DNA of 64,000 nt from Clusia tigrina. Its lineage: Eukaryota > Arthropoda > Insecta > Diptera > Clusiidae. The stretch lies in NCBI GenBank assembly GCA_920105625.2, contig OV050033.1:90584280-90648279 (forward strand), written 5' to 3'. Shown piece by piece: positions 1 through 12,539 of this stretch. The notes under the pieces are model-generated. The model did not search any database and was not told the origin of the DNA. It saw nothing but the letters and a program-made list of their open reading frames with translations. The translations under genes were made by a program, and so were the position numbers. Position 1 is the first letter of the stretch. Each line of letters begins with the position of its first letter.

Positions 1-189
1 CTCTTGTCAATTTAAGCTATCGCTCAAAGCTATGTTACCCTTGAGTCCCAAATGAAACATGGACAAAACTTCAAATGGCCCTAACTTCTATACGGTACGT
101 CTTACACCTATCAAAGTTTGCAACATACAAATGCTTGCAACTTTTTACTGGTGCGCTATAAAACCTTGAAATTTTGTAACAATAAAGTA
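1..189 (+). repeat. Partial leading monomer with GCTATAAAA variant
   Basis: The window opens inside a monomer just after the XhoI site (first bases CTCTTGTCAATTTAAGC). The copy carries the GTTACCC, GAAACATGG and GTCTTACACC variants and reads GTGCGCTATAAAACC near its end, where most monomers have GAGCGTCATAAAACC. A very similar monomer precedes the ACC-insertion monomer in the 22.5-35 kb HOR family, which places this start in the same family. Confidence 0.9.
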
Positions 190-3100
190 CTCGAGCCTCT
201 TGTCAATTTAAGATATCGCTCAAAGCTATGCTACCACCCTTGAGTCCCAAATCAAACACTGATAAATATTCAAATGGCCCTAACTTCTATACGTTACATC
301 CTACACCTATCAAAGTTTGCAACATACAAATGCTTGTAACTTTTTACTGTAGCGTCATAAAACCTTGAAATTTTGTAACAATAAAGTACTCGAGCCTCTT
401 GTCAAATTAAGCTATCGCTCAAAGCTATGCTACCCTTGAGTCCCAAATCAAACACTGATAAAACTTTAAATGGCCCTAACTTCTATACGGCACGTCCTAC
501 ACCTATCAAAGTTTGCAACATACAAACGCTTGCAACTTTTTACTGGAGCGTCATAAAACCTTGAAATTTTGTAACAATAAAGTACTCGAGCCTCTTGTCA
601 ATTTAAGCTATCGCTCAAAGCTATGCTACCCTTGAGTCCCACATCAAACACTGATAGAACTTCAAATAGCCCTAACTTCTATATGGTACGTCCTACACCT
701 ATCAAAGTTTGCAATATACAAATGCTTGCAACTTTTTACTGGAGCGTCATAAAACCTTGAAATTTTGTAACAATAAAGTACTCGAGCCTCTTGTCAATTT
801 AAGCTATCGCTCAAAGCTATGCTACCCTTGAATCCCAAATCAAACACTGATAAACCTTCAAATATCCCTAACTTCTATACGGTACGTCCTACACCTATCA
901 AAGTTTGCAACATACAAATGCTCGTAACTTTTTACTGGAGCGTCATAAAACCTTGAAATTTTGTAACAATAAAGTACTCGAGCCTCTTGTCAATTTAAGC
1001 TATCGCTCAAAGCTATGCTACCCCTGAGTCCCACATCAAACACTGATAAAACTTCAAATGCCCCTAACTTCTATACGGTACGTCCTACACCTATCAAAGT
1101 TTGCAACATGAAATGCTTGTATCTTTTTACTGGAGCGTCATAAAACCTTGATATTTTGTAACAATAAAGTACTCGAGCCTCTTGTCAATTTAAGATATCG
1201 CTCAAAGCTATGCTACCCTTGAGTCCCAAATCAAACACTGACAAAACTTCAAATGGCCCTAACTTCTATACGATGCATCCTATACCTATCAAAGTTTGCA
1301 ACATACAAATGCTTGCAACTTTTTACTGGAGCGTCATAAAACCTTCAAATTTTGTAACAATAAAGTTCTCGAGCCTCTTGTCAATTTAAGCTATCGCTCA
1401 AAGCTATGCTACCCTTGAGTCCCAAATCAAACACGGATAAATCTTCAAATGGCCCTAACTTCTATACGGTACGTCCTACACCTATCAAAGTTTGCAACAT
1501 ACAAATGCCTGTAACTTTTTACTGGAGCGTCATAAAACCTTGAAATTTTGTAACAATAAAGTACTCGAGCCTCTTGTTAATTTAAGTTATCGCTCAAAGC
1601 TATGCTACCCTTGAGTCCCAAATCAAACACTAATAAAACTTCAAATGGCCCTAACTTCTATACGGTACGTCATACACCTATCAAAGTTTGCAACATACAA
1701 ATGCTTGTAACTTTTTACTGGAGCGTCATAAAACCTTGAAATTTTGTAACAATAAAGTACTCGAGCCTCTTGTCAATTTAAGCTATCGCTCAAAGCTATG
1801 CTACCCTTGAGTTCCAAATCAAACACTGATAAATCTTCAAATGGCCCTAACTTCTATACGCTACGTCCTACACCTATCAAAGTTTGCAACATACAAATCC
1901 TTGCAACTTTTTACAGGAGCGTCATAAAACTTGAAATTTTGTAACAATAAAGTACTCGAGCCTCTTGTCAATTTAAGCTATCGCTCAAAGCTATGTAACC
2001 CTTGAGTCCCAAATGAAACATGGATAAAACTTCAAATGGCCCTGACTTCTATACGGTACGTCTTACACCTATCAAAGTTTGCAACATACAAATGCTTGCA
2101 ACTTTTTACTGGAGCGTCATAAAACCTTGAAATTTTGTAACAATAAAGTACTCGAGCCTCTTGTCAATTTAAGCTATCGCTCAAAGCTATGCTACCCTTG
2201 AGTCCCAAATCAAACACTGATAAATATTCAAATGGCCCTAACTTCTATACGTTACATCCTACACCTATCAAAGTTTGCAACATACAAATCCTTGCAACTT
2301 TTTACAGGAGCGTCATAAAACCTTGAAATTTTGTAACAATAAAGTACTCGAGCCTCTTGTCAATTTAAGATATCGCTCAAAGCTATGCTACCCTTGAGTC
2401 CCAAATCAAACACTGACAAAACTTCAAATGGCCCTAACTTCTATACGATGCATCCTATACCTATCAAAGTTTGCAACATACAAATGCTTGTAACTTTTTA
2501 CTGGAGCGTCAAAAAACCTTGAAATTTTGTAACAATAAAGTACTCGAGCCAGTTGTCAATTTAAGCTATCGCTCGAAGCTTTGCTACCCTTGAGTCCCAA
2601 ATCAAACACTGAAAAATCTTCAAATGGCCCTAACTTCTATACGTTACGTCCTACACCTATCAACGTTTGCAACATACAAATGCTTACAACTTTTTACTGG
2701 AGCGTCATAAAACCTTGAAATTTTGTAACAATAAAGTACTCGAGCCTCTTGTCAATTTAAGCTATCGCTCAAAGCTATGCTACCCTTGAGTCCCAAATCA
2801 AACACTGATAAATATTCAAATGGCCCTAACTTCTATACGGTACGTCCTACACCTATCAAAGTTTGCAACATACAAATGCCTGTCACTTTTTACTGGAGCG
2901 TCATAAAACCTTGAAATTTTGTAACAATAAAGTACTCGAGCCTCTTGTTAATTTAAGTTATCGCTCAAAGCTATGCTACCCTTGAGTCCCAAATCAAACA
3001 CTAATAAAACTTCAAATGGCCCTAACTTCTATACGGTACGTCATACACCTATCAAAGTTTGCAACATACAAATGCTTGTAACTTTTTACTGGAGCGTCAT

Positions 3101-3522
3101 AAAACCTTGAAATTTTGTAACAATAAAGTACTCGAGCCTCTTGTCAATTTAAGCTATCGCTCAAAGCTATGCTACCCTTGAGTTCCAAATCAAACACTGA
3201 TAAATCTTCAAATGGCCCTAACTTCTATACAGTACGTCCTACACCTATCAAAGTTTGCAACATACAAATGCTTGCAACTTTTTACAGGAGCGTCATAAAA
3301 CCTTGAAATTTTGTAACAATAAAATACTCGAGCCTCTTGTCAATTTAAGATATCGCTCAAAGCTATGCTACCCTTGAGTCCCAAATCAAACACTGACAAA
3401 ACTTCAAATGGCCCTAACTTCTATACGATGCATCCTATACCTATCAAAGTTTGCAACATACAAATGCTTGTAACTTTTTACTGGAGCGTCAAAAAACCTT
3501 GAAATTTTGTAACAATAAATTA
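190..3522 (+). repeat. 17-monomer HOR unit, copy 1 (3,333 bp)
   Basis: Seventeen monomers, each with its own variants. In order the first ten are: ACC insertion (CTACCACCC at 231) with CTGTAGCG; GGCACG with AAACGCTT; CCCACATC with ATATGG and GCAATAT; GAATCCC with GATAAACC and GCTCGTAAC; CCCCTGAG with ATGAAATGC (one base short); AGATATC with CGATGCATCC; ACACGG with GCCTGTAAC; TTGTTAATTTAAGTT with ACTAATAAAAC; GAGTTCC with TACAGG; GTAACCC with GAAACATGG. Each reappears 3,333-3,334 bp downstream. The later monomers include CCAGTTGTC (2549 and 3529), 980 bp apart, a second level of repetition inside the unit. Confidence 0.9.
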
Positions 3523-6072
3523 CTCGAGCCAGTTGTCAATTTAAGCTATCGCTCAAAGCTATGCTACCACCCTTGAGTCCCAAATCAAACACTGATAAAT
3601 ATTCAAATGGCCCTAACTTCTATACGTTACATCCTACACCTATCAAAGTTTGCAACATACAAATGCTTGTAACTTTTTACTGTAGCGTCATAAAACCTTG
3701 AAATTTTGTAACAATAAAGTACTCGAGCCTCTTGTCAAATTAAGCTATCGCTCAAAGCCATGCTACCCTTGAGTCCCAAATCAAACACTGATAAAACTTT
3801 AAATGGCCCTAACTTCTATACGGCACGTCCTACACCTATCAAAGTTTGCAACATACAAACGCTTGCAACTTTTTACTGGAGCGTCATAAAACCTTGAAAT
3901 TTTGTAACAATAAAGTACTCGAGCCTCTTGTCAATTTAAGCTATCGCTCAAAGCTATGCTACCCTTGAGTTCCACATCAAACACTGATAGAACTTCAAAT
4001 AGCCCTAACTTCTATATGGTACGTCCTACACCTATCAAAGTTTGCAATATACAAATGCTTGCAACTTTTTACTGGAGCGTCATAAAACCTTGAAATTTTG
4101 TAACAATAAAGTACTCGCGCCTCTTGTCAATTTAAGCTATCGCTCAAAGCTATGCTACCCTTGAATCCCAAATCAAACACTGATAAACCTTCAAATATCC
4201 CTAACTTCTATACGGTACGTCCTACACCTATCAAAGTTTGCAACATACAAATGCTCGTAACTTTTTACTGGAGCGTCATAAAACCTTGAAATTTTGTAAC
4301 AATAAAGTACTCGAGCCTCTTGTCAATTTAAGCTATCGCTCAAAGCTATGCTACCCCTGAGTCCCACATCAAACACTGATAAAACTTCAAATGCCCCTAA
4401 CTTCTATACGGTACGTCCTACACCTATCAAAGTTTGCAACATGAAATGCTTGTATCTTTTTACTGGAGCGTCATAAAACCTTGAAATTTTGTAACAATAA
4501 AGTACTCGAGCCTCTTGTCAATTTAAGATATCGCTCAAAGCTATGCTACCCTTGAGTCCCAAATCAAACACTGACAAAACTTCAAATGGCCCTAACTTCT
4601 ATACGATGCATCCTATACCTATCAAAGTTTGCAACATACAAATGCTTGCAACTTTTTACTGGAGCGTCATAAAACCTTCAAATTTTGTAACAATAAAGTA
4701 CTCGAGCCTCTTGTCAATTTAAGCTATCGCTCAAAGCTATGCTACCCTTGAGTCCCAAATCAAACACGGATAAATCTTCAAATGGCCCTAACTTCTATAC
4801 GGTACGTCCTACACCTATCAAAGTTTGCAACATACAAATGCCTGTAACTTTTTACTGGAGCGTCATAAAACCTTGAAATTTTGTAACAATAAAGTACTCG
4901 AGCCTCTTGTTAATTTAAGTTATCGCTCAAAGCTATGCTACCCTTGAGTCCCAAATCAAACACTAATAAAACTTCAAATGGCCCTAACTTCTATACGGTA
5001 CGTCATACACCTATCAAAGTTTGCAACATACAAATGCTTGTAACTTTTTACTGGAGCGTCATAAAACCTTGAAATTTTGTAACAATAAAGTACTCGAGCC
5101 TCTTGTCAATTTAAGCTATCGCTCAAAGCTATGCTACCCTTGAGTTCCAAATCAAACACTGATAAATCTTCAAATGGCCCTAACTTCTATACGCTACGTC
5201 CTACTCCTATCAAAGTTTGCAACATACAAATCCTTGCAACTTTTTACAGGAGCGTCATAAAACCTTGAAATTTTGTAACAATAAAGTACTCGAGCCTCTT
5301 GTCAATTTAAGCTATCGCTCAAAGCTATGTAACCCTTGAGTCCCAAATGAAACATGGATAAAACTTCAAATGGCCCTGACTTCTATACGGTACGTCTTAC
5401 ACCTATCAAAGTTTGCAACATACAAATGCTTGCAACTTTTTACTGGAGCGTCATAAAACCTTGAAATTTTGTAACAATAAAGTACTCGAGCCTCTTGTCA
5501 ATTTAAGCTATCGCTCAAAGCTATGCTACCCTTGAGTCCCAAATCAAACACTGATAAATATTCAAATGGCCCTAACTTCTATACGTTACATCCTACACCT
5601 ATCAAAGTTTGCAACATACAAATCCTTGCAACTTTTTACAGGAGCGTCATAAAACCTTGAAATTTTGTAACAATAAAGTACTCGAGCCTCTTGTCAATTT
5701 TAGCTATCGCTCAAAGCTATGTTACCCTTGAGTCCCAAATGAAACATGGATAAAACTTCAAATGGCCCTGACTTCTATACGGTACGTCTTACACCTATCA
5801 AAGTTTGCAACATACAAATGCTTGCAACTTTTTACTGGAGCGTCATCAAACCTTGAAATTTTGTAACAATAAAGTACTCGAGCCTCTTGTCAATTTAAGA
5901 TATCGCTCAAAGCTATGCTACCCTTGAGTCCCAAATCAAACACTGACAAAACTTCAAATGGCCCTAACTTCTATACGATGCATCCTATACCTATCAAAGT
6001 TTGCAACATACAAATGCTTGTAACTTTTTACTGGAGCCTCAAAAAACCTTGAAATTTTGTAACAATAAAGTA
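3523..6072 (+). repeat. 17-monomer HOR unit, copy 2 (13 monomers, rearranged 3' part)
   Basis: Follows copy 1 at +3,333 bp (CTACCACCC at 3564 against 231; CTGTAGCG at 3680 against 347) and at +3,334 bp after a one-base deletion in copy 1 (ATAAAACTTG near 1928). Collinearity ends near 5698, where copy 1 continues with an AGATATC monomer but copy 2 inserts another GTTACCC/GAAACATGG monomer first. It then resumes with AGATATC/CGATGCATCC and the CCAGTTGTC monomer, so the unit is shortened and reshuffled. One monomer has CTCGCG in place of the XhoI site near 4116. Confidence 0.85.
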
Positions 6073-6856
6073 CTCGAGCCAGTTGTCAATTTAAGCTATC
6101 GCTCGAAGCTTTGCTACCCTTGAGTCCCAAATCAAACACTGATAAATCTTCAAATGGCCCTAACTTCTATACGTTACATCCTACACCTATCAAAGTTTGC
6201 AACATACAAATGCTTGTAACTTTTTACTGGAGCGTCATAAAACCTTGAAATTTTGTAACAATAAAGTACTCGAGCCTCTTGTCAATTTAAGCTATCGCTC
6301 AAAGCTTTGCTACCCTTGAGTCCCAAATTAAACACTGATAAATCTTCAAATGGCCCTGACTTTTATACGGTACGTCCTACACCTATCAAAGTTTGCAACA
6401 TACAAATGCTTGTAACTTTTTACTGGAGCGTCATAAAACCTTGAAATTTTGTAACAATAAAGTACTCGAGCCTCTTGTCAATTTAAGCTATCGCTCAAAG
6501 CTTTGCTACCCTTGAGTCCCAAATCAAACACTGATAAATCTTCAAATGGCCCTAACTTTTATACGGTACGTCCTACACCTATCAAAGTTTGCAACATACA
6601 AATGCTTGCAACTTTTTACTGGAGCGTCATAAAACCTTGAAATTTTGTAACAATAAAGTACTCGAGCCTCTTGTCAATTTAAGCTATCGCTCAAAGCTAT
6701 GTTACCCTTGAGTCCCAAATCAAACACTGATAAATATTCAAATGGCCCTAACTTCTTTACGGTACGTCCTACACCTATCAACGTTTGCAACATACAAATG
6801 CTTACAACTTTTTACTGGAGCGTCATAAAACCTTGAAATTTTGTAACAATAAAGTA
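6073..6856 (+). repeat. 4-monomer HOR, copy 1 (784 bp)
   Basis: Four monomers: (1) CGAAGCTTTGC with GTTACATCC; (2) CAAAGCTTTGC with CCAAATTAAACAC and TTTTATACGG; (3) CAAAGCTTTGC with TTTTATACGG and GCTTGCAAC; (4) GTTACCC with ATCAACGTTTGC and GCTTACAAC. The AAATTAAAC marker at 6325 recurs at 7109, exactly 784 bp later, and the CAACG marker goes from 6779 to 7563. Copies 1 and 2 are nearly identical; one difference is CCCTGAC against CCCTAAC in monomer 2. The first monomer in this copy opens CTCGAGCCAGTTGTC, linking it to the preceding domain. Confidence 0.9.
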
Positions 6857-7640
6857 CTCGAGCCTCTTGTCAATTTAAGCTATCGCTCGAAGCTTTGCTA
6901 CCCTTGAGTCCCAAATCAAACACTGATAAATCTTCAAATGGCCCTAACTTCTATACGTTACATCCTACACCTATCAAAGTTTGCAACATACAAATGCTTG
7001 TAACTTTTTACTGGAGCGTCATAAAACCTTGAAATTTTGTAACAATAAAGTACTCGAGCCTCTTGTCAATTTAAGCTATCGCTCAAAGCTTTGCTACCCT
7101 TGAGTCCCAAATTAAACACTGATAAATCTTCAAATGGCCCTAACTTTTATACGGTACGTCCTACACCTATCAAAGTTTGCAACATACAAATGCTTGTAAC
7201 TTTTTACTGGAGCGTCATAAAACCTTGAAATTTTGTAACAATAAAGTACTCGAGCCTCTTGTCAATTTAAGCTATCGCTCAAAGCTTTGCTACCCTTGAG
7301 TCCCAAATCAAACACTGATAAATCTTCAAATGGCCCTAACTTTTATACGGTACGTCCTACACCTATCAAAGTTTGCAACATACAAATGCTTGCAACTTTT
7401 TACTGGAGCGTCATAAAACCTTGAAATTTTGTAACAATAAAGTACTCGAGCCTCTTGTCAATTTAAGCTATCGCTCAAAGCTATGTTACCCTTGAGTCCC
7501 AAATCAAACACTGATAAATATTCAAATGGCCCTAACTTCTATACGGTACGTCCTACACCTATCAACGTTTGCAACATACAAATGCTTACAACTTTTTACT
7601 GGAGCGTCATAAAACCTTGAAATTTTGTAACAATAAAGTA
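6857..7640 (+). repeat. 4-monomer HOR, copy 2 (784 bp)
   Basis: Direct tandem copy of the preceding 784 bp, with the same four variant monomers in the same order, ending with the CAACGTTTGC/GCTTACAAC monomer. Its opening monomer has the ordinary CTCGAGCCTC start. Confidence 0.9.
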
Positions 7641-8816
7641 CTCGAGCCTCTTGTCAATTTAAGCTATCGCTCAAAGCTATGCTACCCTTGAGTCCCAAAT
7701 CAAACACTGATAAATATTCAAATGGCCCTAACTTCTATACGGTACGTCCTACACCTATCAAAGTTTGCAACATACAAATGCCTGTCACTTTTTACTGGAG
7801 CGTCATAAAACCTTGAAATTTTGTAACAATAAAGTACTCGAGCCTCTTGTTAATTTAAGTTATCGCTCAAAGCTATGCTACCCTTGAGTCCCAAATCAAA
7901 CACTAATAAAACTTCAAATGGCCCTAACTTCTATACGGTACGTCATACACCTATCAAAGTTTGCAACATACAAATGCTTGTAACTTTTTACTGGAGCGTC
8001 ATAAAACCTTGAAATTTTGTAACAATAAAGTACTCGAGCCTCTTGTCAATTTAAGCTATCGCTCAAAGCTATGCTACCCTTGAGTTCCAAATCAAACACT
8101 GATAAATCTTCAAATGGCCCTAACTTCTATACGGTACGTCCTACACCTATCAAAGTTTGCAACATACAAATGCTTGCAACTTTTTACTGGAGCGTCATAA
8201 AACCTTGAAATTTTGTAACAATAAAGTACTCGAGCCTCTTGTCAATTTAAGCTATCGCTCAAAGCTTTGCTACCCTTGAGTCCCAAATTAAACACTGATA
8301 AATCTTCAAATGGCCCTAACTTTTATACATTACGTCCTACACCTATCAAAGTTTGCAACATACAAATGCTTGTAACTTTTTACTGGAGCGTCATAAAACC
8401 TTGAAATTTTGTAACAATAAAGTACTCGAGCCTCTTGTCAATTTAAGCTATCGCTCAAAGCTTTGCTACCCTTGAGTCCCAAATCAAACACTGATAAATC
8501 TTCAAATGGCCCTAACTTTTATACGGTACGTCCTACACCTATCAAAGTTTGCAACATACAAATGCTTGCAACTTTTTACTGGAGCGTCATAAAACCTTGA
8601 AATTTTGTAACAATAAAGTACTCGAGCCTCTTGTCAATTTAAGCTATCGCTCAAAGCTATGTTACCCTTGAGTCCCAAATCAAACACTGATAAATATTCA
8701 AATGGCCCTAACTTCTATACGGTACGTCCTACACCTATCAACGTTTGCAACATACAAATTCTTACAACTTTTTACTGGAGCGTCATAAAACCTTGAAATT
8801 TTGTAACAATAAAGTA
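7641..8816 (+). repeat. 6-monomer HOR, copy 1 (1,176 bp)
   Basis: Six monomers: GCCTGTCAC; TTGTTAATTTAAGTT with ACTAATAAAAC and GTCATACACC; GAGTTCC; CAAAGCTTTGC with AAATTAAAC and ATACATTACG; CAAAGCTTTGC with TTTTATACGG; GTTACCC with CAACGTTTGC. It looks like part of the 4-mer HOR with the three-monomer block GCCTGTCAC/TTGTTAA/GAGTTCC, already seen near 2.74-3.32 kb, inserted. AAATTAAAC at 7109 and 8285 and CAACG at 7563 and 8739 give the 1,176-bp period. Confidence 0.85.
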
Positions 8817-9404
8817 CTCGAGCCTCTTGTCAATTTAAGCTATCGCTCAAAGCTATGCTACCCTTGAGTCCCAAATCAAACACTGATAAATATTCAAATG
8901 GCCCTAACTTCTATACGGTACGTCCTACACCTATCAAAGTTTGCAACATACAAATGCCTGTCACTTTTTACTGGAGCGTCATAAAACCTTGAAATTTTGT
9001 AACAATAAAGTACTCGAGCCTCTTGTTAATTTAAGTTATCGCTCAAAACTATGCTACCCTTGAGTCCCAAATCAAACACTAATAAAACTTCAAATGGCCC
9101 TAACTTCTATACGGTACGTCATACACCTATCAAAGTTTGCAACATACAAATGCTTGTAACTTTTTACTGGAGCGTCATAAAACCTTGAAATTTTGTAACA
9201 ATAAAGTACTCGAGCCTCTTGTCAATTTAAGCTATCGCTCAAAGCTATGCTACCCTTGAGTTCCAAATCAAACACTGATAAATCTTCAAATGGCCCTAAC
9301 TTCTATACGGTACGTCCTACACCTATCAAAGTTTGCAACATACAAATGCTTGTAACTTTTTACAGGAGCGTCATAAAACCTTGAAATTTTGTAACAATAA
9401 AGTA
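8817..9404 (+). repeat. 6-monomer HOR, copy 2 (first three monomers only)
   Basis: Repeats the GCCTGTCAC, TTGTTAA/ACTAATAAAAC and GAGTTCC monomers in order, then departs into a GTTACCC/GAAACATGG monomer. The GAGTTCC monomer has TACAGG and TGTAAC here, as in the 17-mer domain. Confidence 0.8.
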
Positions 9405-10188
9405 CTCGAGCCTCTTGTCAATTTAAGCTATCGCTCAAAGCTATGTTACCCTTGAGTTCCAAATGAAACATGGATAAAACTTCAAATGGCCCTAACTTCT
9501 ATACGGTACGACTTACACCTATCAAAGTTTGCAACATACAAATGCTTGTAACTTTTTACTGGAGCGTCATAAAACCTTAAAATTTTGTAACAATAAAGTA
9601 CTCGAGCCTCTTGTCAATTTAAGATATCGCTCAAAGCTATGCTACCCTTGAGTCCCAAATCAAACACTAAAAAAACTTCAAATGGCCCTAACTTCAATAC
9701 GATGCATCCTATACCTATCAAAGTTTGCAACAAACAAATGCTTGCCACTTTTTACTGGAGCGTCAAAAAACCTTGAAATTTTGTAACAATAAAGTACTCG
9801 AGCCTCTTGTCAATTTAAGCTATCGCTCGAAGCTTTGCTACCCTTGAGTCCCAAATCAAACACTGATAAATCTTTAAATGGCCCTAACTTCTATACGGTA
9901 CGTCCTACACCTATCAAAGTTTGCAACATACAAATGCTTGCAACTTTTTACTGGAGCGTCAAAAAACCTTGAAATTTTGTAACAATAAAGTACTCGAGCC
10001 TCTTGTCAATTTAAGCTATCGCTCAAAGCTATGTTACCCTTAAGTCCCAAATCAAACATGGATAAAACTTCAAATGGCCCTAACTTCTATACGGTACGTC
10101 TTACACCTATCAAAGTTTGCAACATACAAATGCTTGCAACTTTTTACTGGAGCGTCATAAAACCTTGAAATTTTGTACCAATTAAGTA
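9405..10188 (+). repeat. Mixed satellite monomers between HOR domains
   Basis: Four monomers with no clear HOR register: GTTACCC/GAAACATGG with GTACGACTTAC; AGATATC with ACTAAAAAAAC and CTTGCCAC; CGAAGCTTTGC; and GTTACCC with CCCTTAAGTCC. Several have private substitutions not noticed elsewhere, as expected for less homogenised copies at a domain edge. The last ends GTACCAATTAAGTACTCGAG, with an AATTAAG variant of the usual AATAAAG. No other feature is visible. Confidence 0.8.
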
Positions 10189-11364
10189 CTCGAGCCCTCT
10201 TGTCAATTTAAGCTATCGCTCAAGGCTATGCTACCCTTGAGTCCCAAATCAAACACTGATAAATATTCAAATGGCCCTAACTTCTATACGTTACATCCTA
10301 CACCTATCAAAGTTTCCAACATACAAATGCTTGTAACTTTTTACTGGAGCGTCATAAAACCTTGAAATTTTGTAACAATAAAGTACTCGAGCCTCTTGTA
10401 AAATTAAGCTATCGCTCAAAGCTATGCTACCCTTGAGTCCTAAATCAAACACTGATAAAACTTCAAATGGCCCTAACTTCTATACGGTACGTCCTACACC
10501 TATCAAAGTTTGCAACATACAAATGCTTGTAACTTTTTACTGGAGCGTCATAAAACCTTAAAATTTTGTAACAATAAAGTACTCGAGCCTCTTGTCAATT
10601 TAAGATATCGCTCAAAGCTATGCTACCCTTGAGTCCCAAATCAAACACTGACAAAACTTCAAATGGCCCTAACTTCTATACGATGCATCCTATACCTATC
10701 AAAGTTTGCAACATACAAATGCTTGCAACTTTTTACTGGAGCGTCAAAAACCTTGAAATTTTGTAACAATAAAGTACTCGAGCCTCTTGTCAATTTAAGC
10801 TATCGCTCGAAGCTTTGCTACCCTTGAGTCCCAAATCAAACACTGATAAATCTTCAAATGGCCCTAACTTCTATACGGTACGTCCTACACCTATCAAAGT
10901 TTGCAACATACAAATGCTTGCAACTTTTTACTGGAGCGTCAAAAAACCTTGAAATTTTGTAACAATAATGTACTCGAGCCTCTTGTCAATTTAAGCTATC
11001 GCTCAAAGCTATGTTACCCTTGAGTCCCAAATCAAACACTGATAAAACTTCAAATGGCCCTAACTTCTATACGGTACGTCCTACACCTATCAACGTTTGC
11101 AACATACAAATGCTTACAACTTTTTACTGGAGCGTCATAAAACCTTGAAATTTTGTAACAATAAAGTACTCGAGCCTCCTGTCAATTTAAGCTATCGCTC
11201 AAAGCTATGCTACCCTTGAGTCCCAAATCAAACACTGATAAATCTTCAAATGGCCCTGACTTCTATACGTTACATCCTACACCTATCAAAGTTTGCAACA
11301 TACAAATGCTTGCAACTTTTTACTGGAGCGTCATAAAACCTTGAAATTTTGTAACAATTAAGTA
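10189..11364 (+). repeat. 6-monomer HOR (1,176 bp), copy 1
   Basis: Markers in order: GTTACATCC with GTTTCCAAC (10312); TTGTAAAATTAAGC with GTCCTAAATC; AGATATC with CGATGCATCC; CGAAGCTTTGC with GTCAAAAAACC; GTTACCC with CAACG (11091); CTCGAGCCTCCTG with CCCTGAC (11256). All recur 1,175 bp later. The unit is one base longer than copy 2 because of an extra C in CGAGCCCTCTTG at its start. The first monomer has CTCAAGGCTATG, giving a perfect 7-bp dyad with CCTTGAG. Confidence 0.9.
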
Positions 11365-12539
11365 CTCGAGCCTCTTGTCAATTTAAGCTATCGCTCAAAG
11401 CTATGCTACCCTTGAGTCCCAAATCAAACACTGATAAATATTCAAATGGCCCTAACTTCTATACGTTACATCCTACACCTATCAAAGTTTCCAACATACA
11501 AATGCTTGTAACTTTTTACTGGAGCATCATAAAACCTTGAAATTTTGTAACAATAAAGTACTCGAGCCTCTTGTAAAATTAAGAAATCGCTCAAAGCTAT
11601 GCTACCCTTGAGTCCTAAATCAAACACTGATAAAACTTCAAATGGCCCTAACTTCTATACGGTACGTCCTACACCTATCAAAGTTTGCAACATACAAATG
11701 CTTGTAACTTTTTACTGGAGCGTCATAAAACCTTAAAATTTTGTAACAATAAAGTACTCGAGCCTCTTGTCAATTTAAGATATCGCTCAAAGCTATGCTA
11801 CCCTTGAGTCCCAAATCAAACACTGACAAAACTTCAAATGGCCCTAACTTCTATACGATGCATCCTATACCTATCAAAGTTTGCAACATACAAATGCTTG
11901 CAACTTTTTACTGGAGCGTCAAAAACCTTGAAATTTTATAACAATAAAGTACTCGAGCCTCTTGTCAATTTAAGCTATCGCTCGAAGCTTTGCTACCTTT
12001 GAGTCCCAAATCAAACACTGATAAATCTTCAAATGGCCCTAACTTCTATACGGTACGTCCTACACCTATCAAAGTTTGCAACATACAAATGCTTGCAACT
12101 TTTTACTGGAGCGTCAAAAAACCTTGAAATTTTGTAACAATAAAGTACTCGAGCCTCTTGTCAATTTAAGCTATCGCTCAAAGCTATGTTACCCTTGAGT
12201 CCCAAATCAAACACTGATAAAACTTCAAATGGCCCTAACTTCTATACGGTACGTCCTACACCTATCAACGTTTGCAACATACAAATGCTTACAACTTTTT
12301 ACTGGAGCGTCATAAAACCTTGAAATTTTGTAACAATAAAGTACTCGAGCCTCCTGTCAATTTAAGCTATCGCTCAAAGCTATGCTACCCTTGAGTCCCA
12401 AATCAAACACTGATAAATCTTCAAATGGCCCTGACTTCTATACGTTACATCCTACACCTATCAAAGTTTGCAACATACAAATGCTTGCAACTTTTTACTG
12501 GAGCGTCATAAAACCTTGAAATTTTGTAACAATAAAGTA
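11365..12539 (+). repeat. 6-monomer HOR (1,175 bp), copy 2
   Basis: Adjacent copy of the previous unit: GTTTCCAAC at 11487, CAACG at 12266, CCCTGAC near 12431. It shares the unusual AATTAAGTACTCGAG at its left edge. Small differences include TAAGAAATCGC for TAAGCTATCGC, GAGCATCAT for GAGCGTCAT in the first monomer, and CTACCTTTGAG in the CGAAGCTTTGC monomer. The next unit does not continue the pattern. Confidence 0.9.
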
